Shown piece after piece: positions 16,348 through 25,818 of a stretch of DNA of 64,000 bases. Origin of the DNA: Flavobacterium johnsoniae (GTDB taxonomy: Bacteria; Bacteroidota; Bacteroidia; Flavobacteriales; Flavobacteriaceae). The notes beneath the pieces are model-generated. The model had not been told where the DNA came from and ran no database searches. It saw only the letters and a program-made list of their open reading frames with translations. Location of the stretch: the NCBI RefSeq assembly GCF_030388325.1, contig NZ_CP103794.1, positions 3,162,001 through 3,226,000 on the forward strand, written 5' to 3'. Within the stretch, counting starts at the first letter, position 1; each line of letters begins with the position of its first letter. Both the position numbers and the translations under genes were made by a program.

Positions 16348-19300
16348 ATGCAAATTTCAATGAAAACAAAGCTCACTCACTTTTTAACGAAGAGATATTA
16401 CCTCTTAGTTTTCTTTAGTTTATTACTGCAGCCGGCTTTTGCCCAACAAATAACCATAACGGGAAAAGTTACAGGCGCAACAGGAGAATCGATTCCTTTT
16501 GCCAACGTTTTAATAAAAGGAACACAAAATGGTACCGCTACAGATTTTGACGGAAGTTTTAAAATCGCCGCAGCAGGAAATCAGACATTAGTTTTTAGTT
16601 CGCAAGGCTACAAAACGACAGAAATTGCCATAAATAACCAAACCTCTATCAATGTTACTTTGCAGGAAGATGCAATGAAACTAGACGAGATAGTTGTTGT
16701 AGGTTATGGTACACAACAGAAAAAAGACCTTACGGGAGCTGTTTCTTTGGTAAAAGCAGACGAAATTCAGAAACGTCAGGTTACTACAGTTGCAGACGGA
16801 TTACAAGGGTTAGTTACTGGAGTTAAAGTTCGCGGTGGCGGACGTCCAGGGCAAGAAGCAAGCGTGGAAATTCGTGGTCTTAAAAATCTGCAAAACACTA
16901 ATCCATTATATGTAATTGATGGTTTGGTAACTTCAGCAAACAGAGATTTTAATCCAAATGACATCGAATCTATTCAGGTTTTAAAAGATGCTTCTGCAGC
17001 AGCAATCTACGGATCTAGAGCAGCAAATGGTGTAATCATCATTACTACTAAAAAAGGTAAAAAAGGACCGCTTCAGGTTGAAGTTTCAGCAAAAAGCAGT
17101 TTTACAGTAATGCCACGTTACGATTTAATGGGAACTGAAGAGTTTGCCAAATTAAACAACATGGCGTATGATAATGCTGGATTTCAAAGACAAAATCTAA
17201 ACATGGCTGTTAATACAGATTGGCAAGATGCTGTTTTTAGAACTGGAATGATTCAGGATTATAACGCAAGTTTTTCTGGAGGAAATGAAAATTCTACATT
17301 CTTTATGTCTGCGAATTATTTCGGAAATGAAGGAACTGTGATCGGAACTGATTTTGACAGAATTTCATTCCGTGTAAACTCAAGCGGAACAAAGGGAATT
17401 TTCAGTATCGGAGAAAACTTAGCGATAAGTAATTCGAAAACAGACGAAATGGCTGGAAACCCAATTATTGATGTATATAGAATGACGCCAACAATTCCGC
17501 TTTACGATCCTTCAAATCCAGGAGGATACGGATATGGTAAACAAGGTGTTGCAGATACTTTTGGTACAAATCCGCTAGCAATTTCTGATTTTGCAAATAC
17601 TACAAATCAAAATTTTAGAATTAGAGGAAATATCTGGTCAGAATTAAAATTTGCACCATGGTTGAAATACCGTTTCAATTTTGGATACGAAACTAGTTTT
17701 GATTCTTATAAATTCTTAAGAAAAGTTGGAAACTGGACTTTAAATCAGCCAATTGATCCTTCTTTCACAGATCAAAATAAAGGAAGATCGGAAACGACTT
17801 TGTTTGAAAATACTTTGACTTTCAAAAAAGAATTTGGAAAACATGATATAACAGTTTTAGTTGGTCAGACTTTTCAAAAAGACAGATACGACCAAATTTA
17901 CGGACAAAAGAGAAATCTTCCGATAAACTCTGGAACAGGGCAATATTATGATGTTTTAAATCAAGGAAATTCGCCTGTAGTTGGAGGCTTCATCAATGAA
18001 GCTGCACTTGCGTCTTATTTAGGAAGAATTGAATACAATTACGATAACCGTTATTTATTGAATGCAGTTTTAAGACGTGACGGCTCTTCAAGATTTAGTG
18101 ATGCAAACAAATGGGGGAATTTCCCTTCTGTTTCTGCAGGATGGAGAGTAAGTAACGAGCCTTTCTTTAAATCTGAATTTATTAAAGACTTGAAATTGAG
18201 AGCAAGTTACGGAGAATTAGGTTCTGGAAACATTGGAAACTACGAATACAAAAGCTTCGTGAATAATTTCGGACAGATTGTTTTAGGTAAAGATCAAACG
18301 CTATATCCTTCTGCAACTCAAGTAAAATTATCAAATGAGCAATTACGTTGGGAGAAATTGAAACAAACCAACTTTGGAGTAGATTTTGGTGTTTTGAATA
18401 ACGATTTACGTCTTACAGCAGATTACTTTATTGCTCGTACAGAAGATGTATTGTTTGGTTTTCCAATTTTATTAACCACAGGAAATGATGGAGGAAATCC
18501 AATTTCTAATGCTGCAACTGTAGAAAATAAAGGTTTTGAATTGGAATTGGCTTACAGCAAAAAAATCAACGAATTCTCATTTAATGCTTCTGTCAACTTT
18601 ACAAAAGTAAACAACAAACTGGTTTCGTTAGGTAACGGTCAAAATGAAAACATTTCTGGAAATACAATCACAAGAGCTGGTTTGCCGGTAGGTATGTGGT
18701 ATGTTTTACAAACTGATGGATTGTTTCAAAATCAGCAAGAAATTGACAATTACAAAAGCGCTGATGGGAAAGTTATTATGCCAGGTGCAGTTCCGGGAGA
18801 TATTCGTTTTAAAGATGTTAATGGAGACGGACAAATTTCAAGTACAGACAAAACGATTGTTGGAAGCCCATGGCCAGAATTTGAAATGGGTTTAAATGCT
18901 GGAGCAGATTATAAAGGTTTTGATTTTTCTATGAACTGGATTGCTTCTCATGGTGCTACAGTGTACAACGGATTTAGAAGTGTTGTGGATCGTTTTGATG
19001 ATAACAGTAACTATAGAGCTGGTATTCAGCCTTGGACACCAGAAAATCCAAATACTGATTTTCCTAGAATCACAAAAGGTTCTACTTTAAATTCTAGAGG
19101 AGATAGTGACCGTTTCTTAGAAAATGGAGATTTTATCAGACTTAAATACATTGGATTTGGCTACAGTTTACCGCAAAGTATCTTGAAAAATTCAGGAATT
19201 TCTAGAGCGAGATTAACGTTATCGGCACAAAACATTATCACAATTACTAAATATAAAGGTTTAGATCCTGAATTTACAAACGGTAATATTTTTGAGAGAG

Positions 19301-19365
19301 GTGTTGATAATGGTGCTTTCCCGAATCTTAAAACATATTCTTTTGGTGTTGAATTTGGCTTTTAA
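16348..19365 (+). CDS. SusC/RagA-family TonB-linked outer-membrane glycan transporter
   Basis: This 1005-residue protein is the TonB-dependent barrel that imports oligosaccharides bound by its SusD partner. A signal peptide (about 1-33, ending AFAQQ) precedes a carboxypeptidase-D regulatory-like domain (ITGKVTGATGESIPFANVLI). The SusC-type TonB box LDEIVVVGYGTQQKKDLTGAV and the plug motif SIQVLKDASAAAIYGSRAANG follow, then the barrel, ending in SFGVEFGF. Two ATGs (16348 and 16363) are possible, and both give a signal peptide. It is 18 bases from susD and first in the operon controlled by the divergent HTCS. Confidence 0.95.
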   Translation: MQISMKTKLTHFLTKRYYLLVFFSLLLQPAFAQQITITGKVTGATGESIPFANVLIKGTQNGTATDFDGSFKIAAAGNQTLVFSSQGYKTTEIAINNQTSINVTLQEDAMKLDEIVVVGYGTQQKKDLTGAVSLVKADEIQKRQVTTVADGLQGLVTGVKVRGGGRPGQEASVEIRGLKNLQNTNPLYVIDGLVTSANRDFNPNDIESIQVLKDASAAAIYGSRAANGVIIITTKKGKKGPLQVEVSAKSSFTVMPRYDLMGTEEFAKLNNMAYDNAGFQRQNLNMAVNTDWQDAVFRTGMIQDYNASFSGGNENSTFFMSANYFGNEGTVIGTDFDRISFRVNSSGTKGIFSIGENLAISNSKTDEMAGNPIIDVYRMTPTIPLYDPSNPGGYGYGKQGVADTFGTNPLAISDFANTTNQNFRIRGNIWSELKFAPWLKYRFNFGYETSFDSYKFLRKVGNWTLNQPIDPSFTDQNKGRSETTLFENTLTFKKEFGKHDITVLVGQTFQKDRYDQIYGQKRNLPINSGTGQYYDVLNQGNSPVVGGFINEAALASYLGRIEYNYDNRYLLNAVLRRDGSSRFSDANKWGNFPSVSAGWRVSNEPFFKSEFIKDLKLRASYGELGSGNIGNYEYKSFVNNFGQIVLGKDQTLYPSATQVKLSNEQLRWEKLKQTNFGVDFGVLNNDLRLTADYFIARTEDVLFGFPILLTTGNDGGNPISNAATVENKGFELELAYSKKINEFSFNASVNFTKVNNKLVSLGNGQNENISGNTITRAGLPVGMWYVLQTDGLFQNQQEIDNYKSADGKVIMPGAVPGDIRFKDVNGDGQISSTDKTIVGSPWPEFEMGLNAGADYKGFDFSMNWIASHGATVYNGFRSVVDRFDDNSNYRAGIQPWTPENPNTDFPRITKGSTLNSRGDSDRFLENGDFIRLKYIGFGYSLPQSILKNSGISRARLTLSAQNIITITKYKGLDPEFTNGNIFERGVDNGAFPNLKTYSFGVEFGF

Positions 19366-19383
19366 TTTTAAAAAAATAGCGTA

Positions 19384-20907
19384 ATGAAAAAAATAATAAT
19401 AATAACCGCAGCTTTTTTAGGTCTTGTTTTTACAGCTTGTGAAAACGAATTAGACTTAAATAGCCCAAATGATATAACGACCGACCAGTATTGGAAAACG
19501 GAAAGTGATGCGCAAGCAGGTGTTAACTCAATTTATGCCATGTTTTACAAAGATGGTCTTTGGGCAAGATGGATGTATTTCCGTTTAGATTTAACTTCTG
19601 ATGAAGGTTATAGTGTGAGTCCGTGGACAGAATTAGCAGATTGGACAAGATTCAACTATATCAATTATAACTTTTGGGAAGGAAATTCAGTTACATGGAG
19701 AGATACTTACAAAGCCATTTTTAGATGTAATCAGGTTTTAGCAAATGTTCCGAATATCACATTCCAAAACGAAGATGATAAAAAGAAAATTATAGCTCAG
19801 GCTAAGTTTTTCAGAGCATTAAATTACTATTATGCTGCTGTAATCTGGGAAGATATTCCGTTGGTTTTAGATCCATCTACACCAGCAGATTTACCAAAAC
19901 AAGTAAAAGTAGCCGAAATATGGGCTCAAGTTGAAAAAGATTTAAATGAGGCTTATGCCGATTTGCCGCCTAGCTGGTCACAAGACCAATTGGGAAGACC
20001 AGACAAAGGTGCAGCACAAGCTTTTTTAGCCAAAACCTATATGCAGCAGCACAAATGGGCAGAAGCAAAAACGGCTTTAGAATATTTAATTTCTGGAGCA
20101 GGAGCGAAGTATAGCCTTGTGTCTAACTACAGAGACAATTTTACAGATGTAAATGAAAACAACAGCGAATCTGTTTTTGAAATCCAGTTTGGAGATCAAA
20201 GAAAAGGAGGAACTGGAGAAGATCAAAATGCGGCAGTTTCTAGTAACCGTTGTCAGTTTTTTGCACCAAGAGGAATTGGATGGTCTGATGGACAGGCACG
20301 TTTTTGGTTAGTTAATGCTTTCAAGCAAGAAAAAAACAAAGACGGAAATCTTGATATTCGTTTGAGATGGACTTTGTATTACCCACAATTATTAGCTGAT
20401 TTCGGTGATAAAACATACAACAGAAATTGGGAATGGAATAATGATGAGGCTTGGTTTAGAAAAGGAAGTCGTGATTATTACAGAGATAATGAAGATTATT
20501 ACAGCCAAGTTAACTACAGATTAGTTCGTTACGGAGATATTTTATTGCGTTATGCTGAAGTTTTAAACGAATTAGGAAATACTGCTCAGGCTTATCAATA
20601 TGTAGATATGGTAAGAGCTCGTGTAAACATGAACACATTGGCTGTTGCGCATCCTGAAATAGGAAACAATCATGATTTATTCTTAGAGCGTTTAAAAACA
20701 GAAAGAGTTTTAGAATTGTGCGGCGAAAGTGTTCGTTGGGAAGATTTAAAACGTTGGGGAGACTTAGATTCTCAGGCTTCTGTTGATAAAATTTCGCTTC
20801 GTGATCCTGATTTCAAAAACTTTAAAGTTGGTAAAAACCATAGAATGCCAATTCCACAAGTGGATGTAGATAATAACCCAAATCTAGAGCAAAATTCTGG
20901 ATACTAA
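19384..20907 (+). CDS. SusD/RagB-family surface glycan-binding lipoprotein
   Basis: This 507-residue lipoprotein forms the lid of the SusC transporter and captures the glycan. The signal peptide ends in the lipobox VFTAC (Cys19), followed by ENELDLNS. Typical SusD features are SPNDITTDQYWKTESDAQAGVN near the N-terminus, the TPR region around 90-240 (AKFFRALNYYYAAVIWEDIPLV, KGAAQAFLAKTYM) and the C-terminal ERVLELCGESVRWEDLKRWG and HRMPIPQVDVDNNP motifs. It is co-transcribed with susC. A strong hairpin lies just after it. Confidence 0.95.
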   Translation: MKKIIIITAAFLGLVFTACENELDLNSPNDITTDQYWKTESDAQAGVNSIYAMFYKDGLWARWMYFRLDLTSDEGYSVSPWTELADWTRFNYINYNFWEGNSVTWRDTYKAIFRCNQVLANVPNITFQNEDDKKKIIAQAKFFRALNYYYAAVIWEDIPLVLDPSTPADLPKQVKVAEIWAQVEKDLNEAYADLPPSWSQDQLGRPDKGAAQAFLAKTYMQQHKWAEAKTALEYLISGAGAKYSLVSNYRDNFTDVNENNSESVFEIQFGDQRKGGTGEDQNAAVSSNRCQFFAPRGIGWSDGQARFWLVNAFKQEKNKDGNLDIRLRWTLYYPQLLADFGDKTYNRNWEWNNDEAWFRKGSRDYYRDNEDYYSQVNYRLVRYGDILLRYAEVLNELGNTAQAYQYVDMVRARVNMNTLAVAHPEIGNNHDLFLERLKTERVLELCGESVRWEDLKRWGDLDSQASVDKISLRDPDFKNFKVGKNHRMPIPQVDVDNNPNLEQNSGY

Positions 20908-20923
20908 AAACTGAATTTTTTGA

Positions 20924-20951
20924 GGGAATCAGATGTGCTAGTCTGATTCCC
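20924..20951 (+). terminator. Hairpin between susD and the first glycosidase gene
   Basis: GGGAATCAGA pairs perfectly with TCTGATTCCC around an 8-base loop. The T-run after it is weak (TTATC), so partial termination or protection of the susCD message is more likely than a full stop. Confidence 0.6.
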
Positions 20952-20990
20952 TTATCATAAAGAACGATTGTTCATAATAACAAAATTGAA

Positions 20991-22166
20991 ATGAAGAAAG
21001 TAAAATTGTGTCTGACATTTATGTTGGCAGGACTAGTATTGCTTAGCTGCAACAACAAAAAAAGTAATCCTGAAGAAAATAAAGCCGAAACGGCTTCAGT
21101 TGAAAAAAGAGAAATCTGGACCAAAGAACAGGCTAATGATTGGTACGCAAAACAACCATGGTTAGTTGGAGCAAATTATTCTCCTAGCACAGCTATAAAT
21201 CAGTTAGAGATGTGGCAGGAAGATACTTTTGATCCAAAAAGAATTGATCAGGAATTGGGTTGGGCAGAAGGTCTTGGTATGAATGTAATGCGTGTATATC
21301 TGCACGATTTATTGCATGAGCAAGATCCAGAAGGACTTTACAAACGCATGGATACTTTCTTAGGAATTGCAGATAAACATCATATTAAAACGCTTTTTGT
21401 TTTGTTTGATTCTTGTTGGGATCCGTTTCCGGCTTTAGGAAAACAACGTGCTCCAAAACCGCATACACACAATTCTGGATGGGTTCAGAGTCCAGGCCAA
21501 AAAGTGCTTCAAGATAAAACACAATATCCTCGTTTAGAGAAATATGTAAAAGAAACAGTAGCAAAATTCAAAGACGATAACCGTATTTTAGGTTGGGATG
21601 TTTGGAACGAACCAGATAATATGACTGGACCATCTTACGAAAAAGTAGAAATCAAAAATAAAGTAGATTTGATTTTACCGCTTTTAAAAGACGTTTTTGT
21701 ATGGGCTAGAGAAAGCAATCCTTCACAGCCATTAACTTCTGGAGTTTGGGTTGGAGATTGGAGCGATGAAGCTAAAATGAAGCCAATGCATAAAATGCAA
21801 ATTGAACAATCTGATATTGTTTCTTTCCACAATTATGACAAACCGCAAGATTTTGAAAGAGTTGTAAAACAATTACAACGTTATGGAAAACCATTAATCT
21901 GTACAGAATATATGGCAAGACCAAACGGAAGTACTTTTGAAGGATTTTTACCTCTTGCAAGAAAATACAATGTTGGTATGATCAACTGGGGATTTGTAGA
22001 TGGAAAAACTCAAACAAAATATGCTTGGGACAGCTGGACTAAAACCTACACTGCAGAACCGAAATTATGGTTTCACGATGTATTGCACACAGATGGAACT
22101 CCTTACATAAAAGCCGAAACAGATTTAATCAAAAAAATGACTTCTGAGGCGAATAAGAAGAATTAG
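20991..22166 (+). CDS. Cellulase-like (GH5/clan GH-A) glycosidase lipoprotein
   Basis: This 391-residue lipoprotein (lipobox VLLSC, Cys20) has a (beta/alpha)8 glycosidase fold. The acid/base Glu is in GWDVWNEPDN (Glu207). The nucleophile Glu is in PLICTEYMARP (Glu306), at the distance expected for clan GH-A retaining enzymes. Other clan features are GMNVMRVYLHDLL and KTLFVLFDSCWD. Homologues are often labelled 1,4-beta-xylanase or cellulase family, but the true substrate is unknown. In this PUL it may act as the surface endo-enzyme or on a backbone linkage. It is the first enzyme after susCD. Confidence 0.75.
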   Translation: MKKVKLCLTFMLAGLVLLSCNNKKSNPEENKAETASVEKREIWTKEQANDWYAKQPWLVGANYSPSTAINQLEMWQEDTFDPKRIDQELGWAEGLGMNVMRVYLHDLLHEQDPEGLYKRMDTFLGIADKHHIKTLFVLFDSCWDPFPALGKQRAPKPHTHNSGWVQSPGQKVLQDKTQYPRLEKYVKETVAKFKDDNRILGWDVWNEPDNMTGPSYEKVEIKNKVDLILPLLKDVFVWARESNPSQPLTSGVWVGDWSDEAKMKPMHKMQIEQSDIVSFHNYDKPQDFERVVKQLQRYGKPLICTEYMARPNGSTFEGFLPLARKYNVGMINWGFVDGKTQTKYAWDSWTKTYTAEPKLWFHDVLHTDGTPYIKAETDLIKKMTSEANKKN

Positions 22167-22203
22167 ATATGAGAAAATGTGGTAATTAGAAAATAAGATT
22201 ATT

Positions 22204-22380
22204 TTTTTTGCCACAGATTAAAAGGACTGAAAAGGATTTTTTTCTAGTTGCAACATTAAAAAATAGCCCAAGGTTTCAACCTTGGGTACGCAATGAATTT
22301 CTGCACGCCGTGTTCCCAAGGTTGAAACCTTGAGCTATGTTTGAAAAAAAATCATTTTAATCTGTAAAATCAGTGGCAAA
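22204..22380. repeat. Nested inverted repeats inside the PUL
   Basis: The gap holds several layers. The outer arms carry an inverted copy of the AATCTGTGGCA repeat on the left (22204-22248) and AATCTGTAAAATCAGTGGCA on the right (near 22358-22377). The inner arms are ATAGCCCAAGGTTTCAACC (22264-22282) and its near-complement (22319-22337). CCCAAGGTTTCAACCTTGGG (22268-22287) also folds on its own. No gene is present. The element may terminate or attenuate transcription between two PUL genes. Confidence 0.6.
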
Positions 22381-22431
22381 GAAAAATTAGCGAAAATTAG
22401 TGGAATTTGAGGCGAAAAAACTTTTAGCAAC

Positions 22432-23460
22432 ATGAAAAAAAACACAATAAAAAAACTTCTTTTAATAACGGCAATTGTGATAGGTTTTCCTGCGAAAGCG
22501 CAACAGCCAGATCCGCCTGGGCAAGTTTCAGGAAATGAAAAACCGAAAAACGAAGCCTACCTTTTTGCGCACATGACGCACAACGATTATGGCAGATTGT
22601 ACTATTCTGTAAGTTTAGACGGTCTTCATTGGGAAAATTTATACGGCGGGAAACGAGTTTTTGAAGAATATAAAGGACATCCTGATATCTGCAAAGGTCC
22701 AGACGGTAAATATTACATCGCAGGAAATACTGGAGACGATGCAAAAGCAATCAATATTTGGGTTTCGGATGATTTGATTACTTGGAAAAAACATTCGGAT
22801 TATACGCCAGATTTAAAAAGTACGCCAGATTATTCAAACGCTTTACAGCGAATTGGCGCTCCAAAATTATATTACGACAAGGATTCTCAAAAGTTCATTA
22901 TGACTTGGCATACGCCACATTTAGAAGGAATTAAAGGAGATGGAGAACGTTATTGGAGAAGTCAGAGAACGCTTTATGTTTTGTCTAAAGATTTAAAAAC
23001 TTTTGAAGGACCGCCAAATCGCTTATTTGATTGGGATATGGGAACAATCGATGTTTTTATTCGTAAAGTTGGAGATTCTTATTACGCCATTATTAAAGAC
23101 GAAACTTATCCAACTTTGTATTGGACAACAGGAAAAACAATCCGAATTGCCAAATCAAAATCCCTTTTAGGACCTTATTCTTTGCCCCAGCAATCTATCA
23201 GTCCAAACTTCAGAGAAGCTCCAATGTTGATTCCTTCTCCAGATGATAAAATATGGTATATGTATTACGAACAATATCCAGGAGTTTCATACGGATTATC
23301 GATTGCAGATAATTTAAACGGACCTTGGTTTCAAGCTTCAGGCTACACTTTTTTCTCCGATTGGGATAAATACAGTCTTCCAGAAAAAGTACGTCACGGC
23401 TGCATGATTACAATCTCTAAAAAAGAATACGACAGTTTAGTGAAGAAATTCGGTAAATAA
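22432..23460 (+). CDS. GH43-like (five-bladed propeller) glycosidase, secreted
   Basis: This 342-residue protein has a signal peptide (about 1-23, ending AKAQQ). Its repeated sequence pattern is typical of five-bladed beta-propeller glycosidases: GRLYYSVSLDGLHWENL, GHPDICKGPDGKYYIAGN, TIDVFIRKVGDSYYAIIKDE, REAPMLIPSPDDKIWYMYYE. The Asp in GHPDI, the Asp in TIDVF and the Glu in REAPM occupy the places of the GH43 base, modulator and acid. The match is weaker than for the three GH43 proteins downstream, so a GH43 subfamily or a related clan GH-F family is possible. Substrate probably arabinosyl or xylosyl, by context only. Confidence 0.65.
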   Translation: MKKNTIKKLLLITAIVIGFPAKAQQPDPPGQVSGNEKPKNEAYLFAHMTHNDYGRLYYSVSLDGLHWENLYGGKRVFEEYKGHPDICKGPDGKYYIAGNTGDDAKAINIWVSDDLITWKKHSDYTPDLKSTPDYSNALQRIGAPKLYYDKDSQKFIMTWHTPHLEGIKGDGERYWRSQRTLYVLSKDLKTFEGPPNRLFDWDMGTIDVFIRKVGDSYYAIIKDETYPTLYWTTGKTIRIAKSKSLLGPYSLPQQSISPNFREAPMLIPSPDDKIWYMYYEQYPGVSYGLSIADNLNGPWFQASGYTFFSDWDKYSLPEKVRHGCMITISKKEYDSLVKKFGK

Positions 23461-23548
23461 TTGTGAATTGTAAATGGTTAATTATTAATGATGGTTTTTG
23501 AGGAGAAGCTTATCATAATTAACAATTTACCATTAACAATTCACAATT
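23459..23548. repeat. Inverted repeat of the AATTGTGAATTGT type
   Basis: Left arm from 23459 (AATTGTGAATTGTAAATGG) and right arm ending 23548 are near-perfect complements for about 19 bases and continue imperfectly inward. It begins at the stop codon of the preceding gene. Confidence 0.5.
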
Positions 23549-23585
23549 AAAAATATGGTTAGTTAAGTTAGTTTAGTTTAAGTAG

Positions 23586-23617
23586 TTACCAGGCTTATGT
23601 GGATATGAGCCTGGTAA
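23586..23617 (+). terminator. Hairpin upstream of the GH2 gene
   Basis: TTACCAGGCT and AGCCTGGTAA pair perfectly around a 12-base loop, followed by TTCAATTTTG. It could be a terminator or an mRNA-processing hairpin within the PUL. Confidence 0.5.
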
Positions 23618-23684
23618 TTCAATTTTGATTTAGAAAAACATCATGGCATTGATTTTAAAAAGAAATGCCTAATAAATATAAAAT

Positions 23685-25499
23685 ATGAAAAGAAAAAGTA
23701 TCCTTTTTTTAGCCTTGTTTTCAATGTTGGCAGTAAATGCACAATGGAAACCGCAAGGAGATAAAATCAAGACAAAATGGGCCGAACAAGTAGATTCTAA
23801 GAAACCGCTTCCAGAATATCCTCGTCCGATTATGGAACGCGGACAATGGAAAAATCTAAATGGTTTATGGAATTATAAAATTCAGGAATTCGGAAAAGCG
23901 GCGCCTTCAAAATACGATGGACAGATTTTAGTTCCGTTTGCGGTAGAATCAAGTCTTTCTGGAGTTATGAAAGAAGTTGGTTCAAAGAATGAGCTTTGGT
24001 ACGAAACCAATTTTTCAATTGAATCGGGCTGGAACGGAAAAAACATCTTGCTTCATTTTGGAGCGGTTGATTGGAAAACGGAAATTTTTATTAATGATAT
24101 AAAAGTAGGTTCGCATACTGGCGGATATACACCTTTTTCATTTGATATTACGCCTTTCATTAAAAAAGGAAACACTCAAAAATTGGTTGTAAAAGTTTGG
24201 GATCCTTCAAACGACGGGCCTCAACCAAGAGGGAAACAAGTTAAAAATCCAGAAGGGATTTGGTATACGCCCGTTACTGGAATCTGGCAAACGGTTTGGA
24301 TTGAGCCTGTAAATGCCAAAAATATTACAGATTTAAGAACAACTCCAAACATCGATCAAAACACAATTAGTATTAAAGCTGATGTAAAAGGAGCAGATAC
24401 TGGAGATTTAGTTGAAATTTCAGTTTTAGATAACGGAAATGAAATTGCAAAAGAAAAAGCAGTTGTAGGCGAAAGTGCTGATATTGTTTTGAATTCGCCA
24501 AAATTATGGTCGCCAGAAAGTCCGTTTTTATATCAGACTAAAATTCGCTTAATCAGCAAAAATAAAGTGGTTGACGAAGTGAAAAGCTATTTTGCTATGC
24601 GTAAGATTTCATCAAAAAGAGATGAAAATGGCGTTATGAGAATGCAATTAAATAACAAAGATTATTTCCAATTCGGACCTTTAGATCAAGGTTGGTGGCC
24701 AGAAGGACTTTACACAGCGCCAACTGACGAAGCTTTAAAATATGATATTGTTAAAACTAAAGAATTAGGTTTTAATATGATTCGTAAACACGTAAAAGTA
24801 GAACCAGAACGTTGGTACACACATTGCGATCAATTAGGAATTTTAGTTTGGCAAGATATGCCAAGTGGTGACGATCAGCCGATTTGGCAAGATAAAAAGT
24901 ATTTTGAAGGAACAGAATTACAGCGTACTCCAAAATCTCAAGAAATCTACAAAAAAGAATGGAAAGAAATTATGGATCACTTGTATTCTTATCCAAGTAT
25001 CGTAGTTTGGGTTCCTTTTAATGAAGCTTGGGGACAGTTTAAAACTGTTGAAATTACAGAATGGACTAAAAATTACGATCCGAGCCGTTTGATTAATTCT
25101 TCAAGTGGAGGAAATCACTTTCAAACAGGAGATATTTTAGATTTACACAAATATCCAGCGCCAGAATTGTATTTATATGATGCCAGAAGGGTAACTGTTT
25201 TAGGCGAATACGGCGGAATCGGTCTTCCTCTTGAAGGTCATTTATGGAGAGCAAATGACAACTGGGGGTATGTGAAATTTAAAAATCAAGCAGAAGTTAC
25301 TGCTGAATATGTAAAATACGCTGAAATCCTTAAAAACTTAGTAAAAACAGGATTTTCAGCAGCAGTTTACACGCAAACAACCGATGTTGAAGGAGAAGTA
25401 AACGGTTTCATGACTTACGACAGAAAAGTAGACAAAATGGATTTTAAAGCGGTAAATAAAATTAACACAGAAGTTATTAATGCTTTGAATCAGAAATAA
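23685..25499 (+). CDS. Glycoside hydrolase family 2 enzyme
   Basis: This 604-residue secreted GH2 enzyme has a signal peptide (1-19, ending VNAQ), an N-terminal sugar-binding jelly roll (about 50-205), an immunoglobulin-like domain (about 210-305) and a TIM barrel (about 310-600). The acid/base is Glu447 in VPFNEAWGQ and the nucleophile is Glu508 in VLGEYGGIG. The protein is compact and lacks extra C-terminal domains. GH2 activities include beta-galactosidase, beta-glucuronidase, beta-mannosidase and alpha-arabinosidase. Among GH43 neighbours a beta-galactosidase or arabinosidase role is likely, by inference. Confidence 0.87.
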   Translation: MKRKSILFLALFSMLAVNAQWKPQGDKIKTKWAEQVDSKKPLPEYPRPIMERGQWKNLNGLWNYKIQEFGKAAPSKYDGQILVPFAVESSLSGVMKEVGSKNELWYETNFSIESGWNGKNILLHFGAVDWKTEIFINDIKVGSHTGGYTPFSFDITPFIKKGNTQKLVVKVWDPSNDGPQPRGKQVKNPEGIWYTPVTGIWQTVWIEPVNAKNITDLRTTPNIDQNTISIKADVKGADTGDLVEISVLDNGNEIAKEKAVVGESADIVLNSPKLWSPESPFLYQTKIRLISKNKVVDEVKSYFAMRKISSKRDENGVMRMQLNNKDYFQFGPLDQGWWPEGLYTAPTDEALKYDIVKTKELGFNMIRKHVKVEPERWYTHCDQLGILVWQDMPSGDDQPIWQDKKYFEGTELQRTPKSQEIYKKEWKEIMDHLYSYPSIVVWVPFNEAWGQFKTVEITEWTKNYDPSRLINSSSGGNHFQTGDILDLHKYPAPELYLYDARRVTVLGEYGGIGLPLEGHLWRANDNWGYVKFKNQAEVTAEYVKYAEILKNLVKTGFSAAVYTQTTDVEGEVNGFMTYDRKVDKMDFKAVNKINTEVINALNQK

Positions 25500-25501
25500 G
25501 A

Positions 25502-25795
25502 TTTTTTAAACACATGGGATCATAGTTTTTTGCTTGAAAAAGGAAGTAAAAGAAACTAGTTCCCATACATAGTTGCCACAATCTTGTCATTCCGAGGAAC
25601 GAGGAATCTTCACGAGTAACTCCATATAGTGAATCGCCAATCTTTGTAGAGTTTCTTGCAGAGATTCCTCGTTCCTCGGAATGACAAAAAAATGGCGATT
25701 TACTTTGCGCTCTTCAGCTGATTGAATTGACAAAGCTGAGAAAAGACCTTAGCGAACTTTGCGAAAAACCTTTGGGTCTTTGCGTTAAAAAAAAC
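25502..25795. repeat. MITE-like inverted-repeat element, copy 2, plus TTTGCG repeat
   Basis: A perfect 26-base inverted repeat (25584-25609 and 25662-25687, TTGTCATTCCGAGG at its ends) encloses a 52-base loop (25610-25661). That loop matches copy 1 (7141-7192) at 41 of 52 positions. The left flank (25502-25580) also resembles the left flank of copy 1 (TTAAACACAT, CATAGTTTTT, ACATAGTTG). Then 25758-25790 carries the TTTGCGAAAAACCTT repeat seen at 9124. No gene lies in 25500-25818. Confidence 0.75.
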
Positions 25796-25818
25796 AGCCC
25801 AACAAAAAAAAAACAAAA

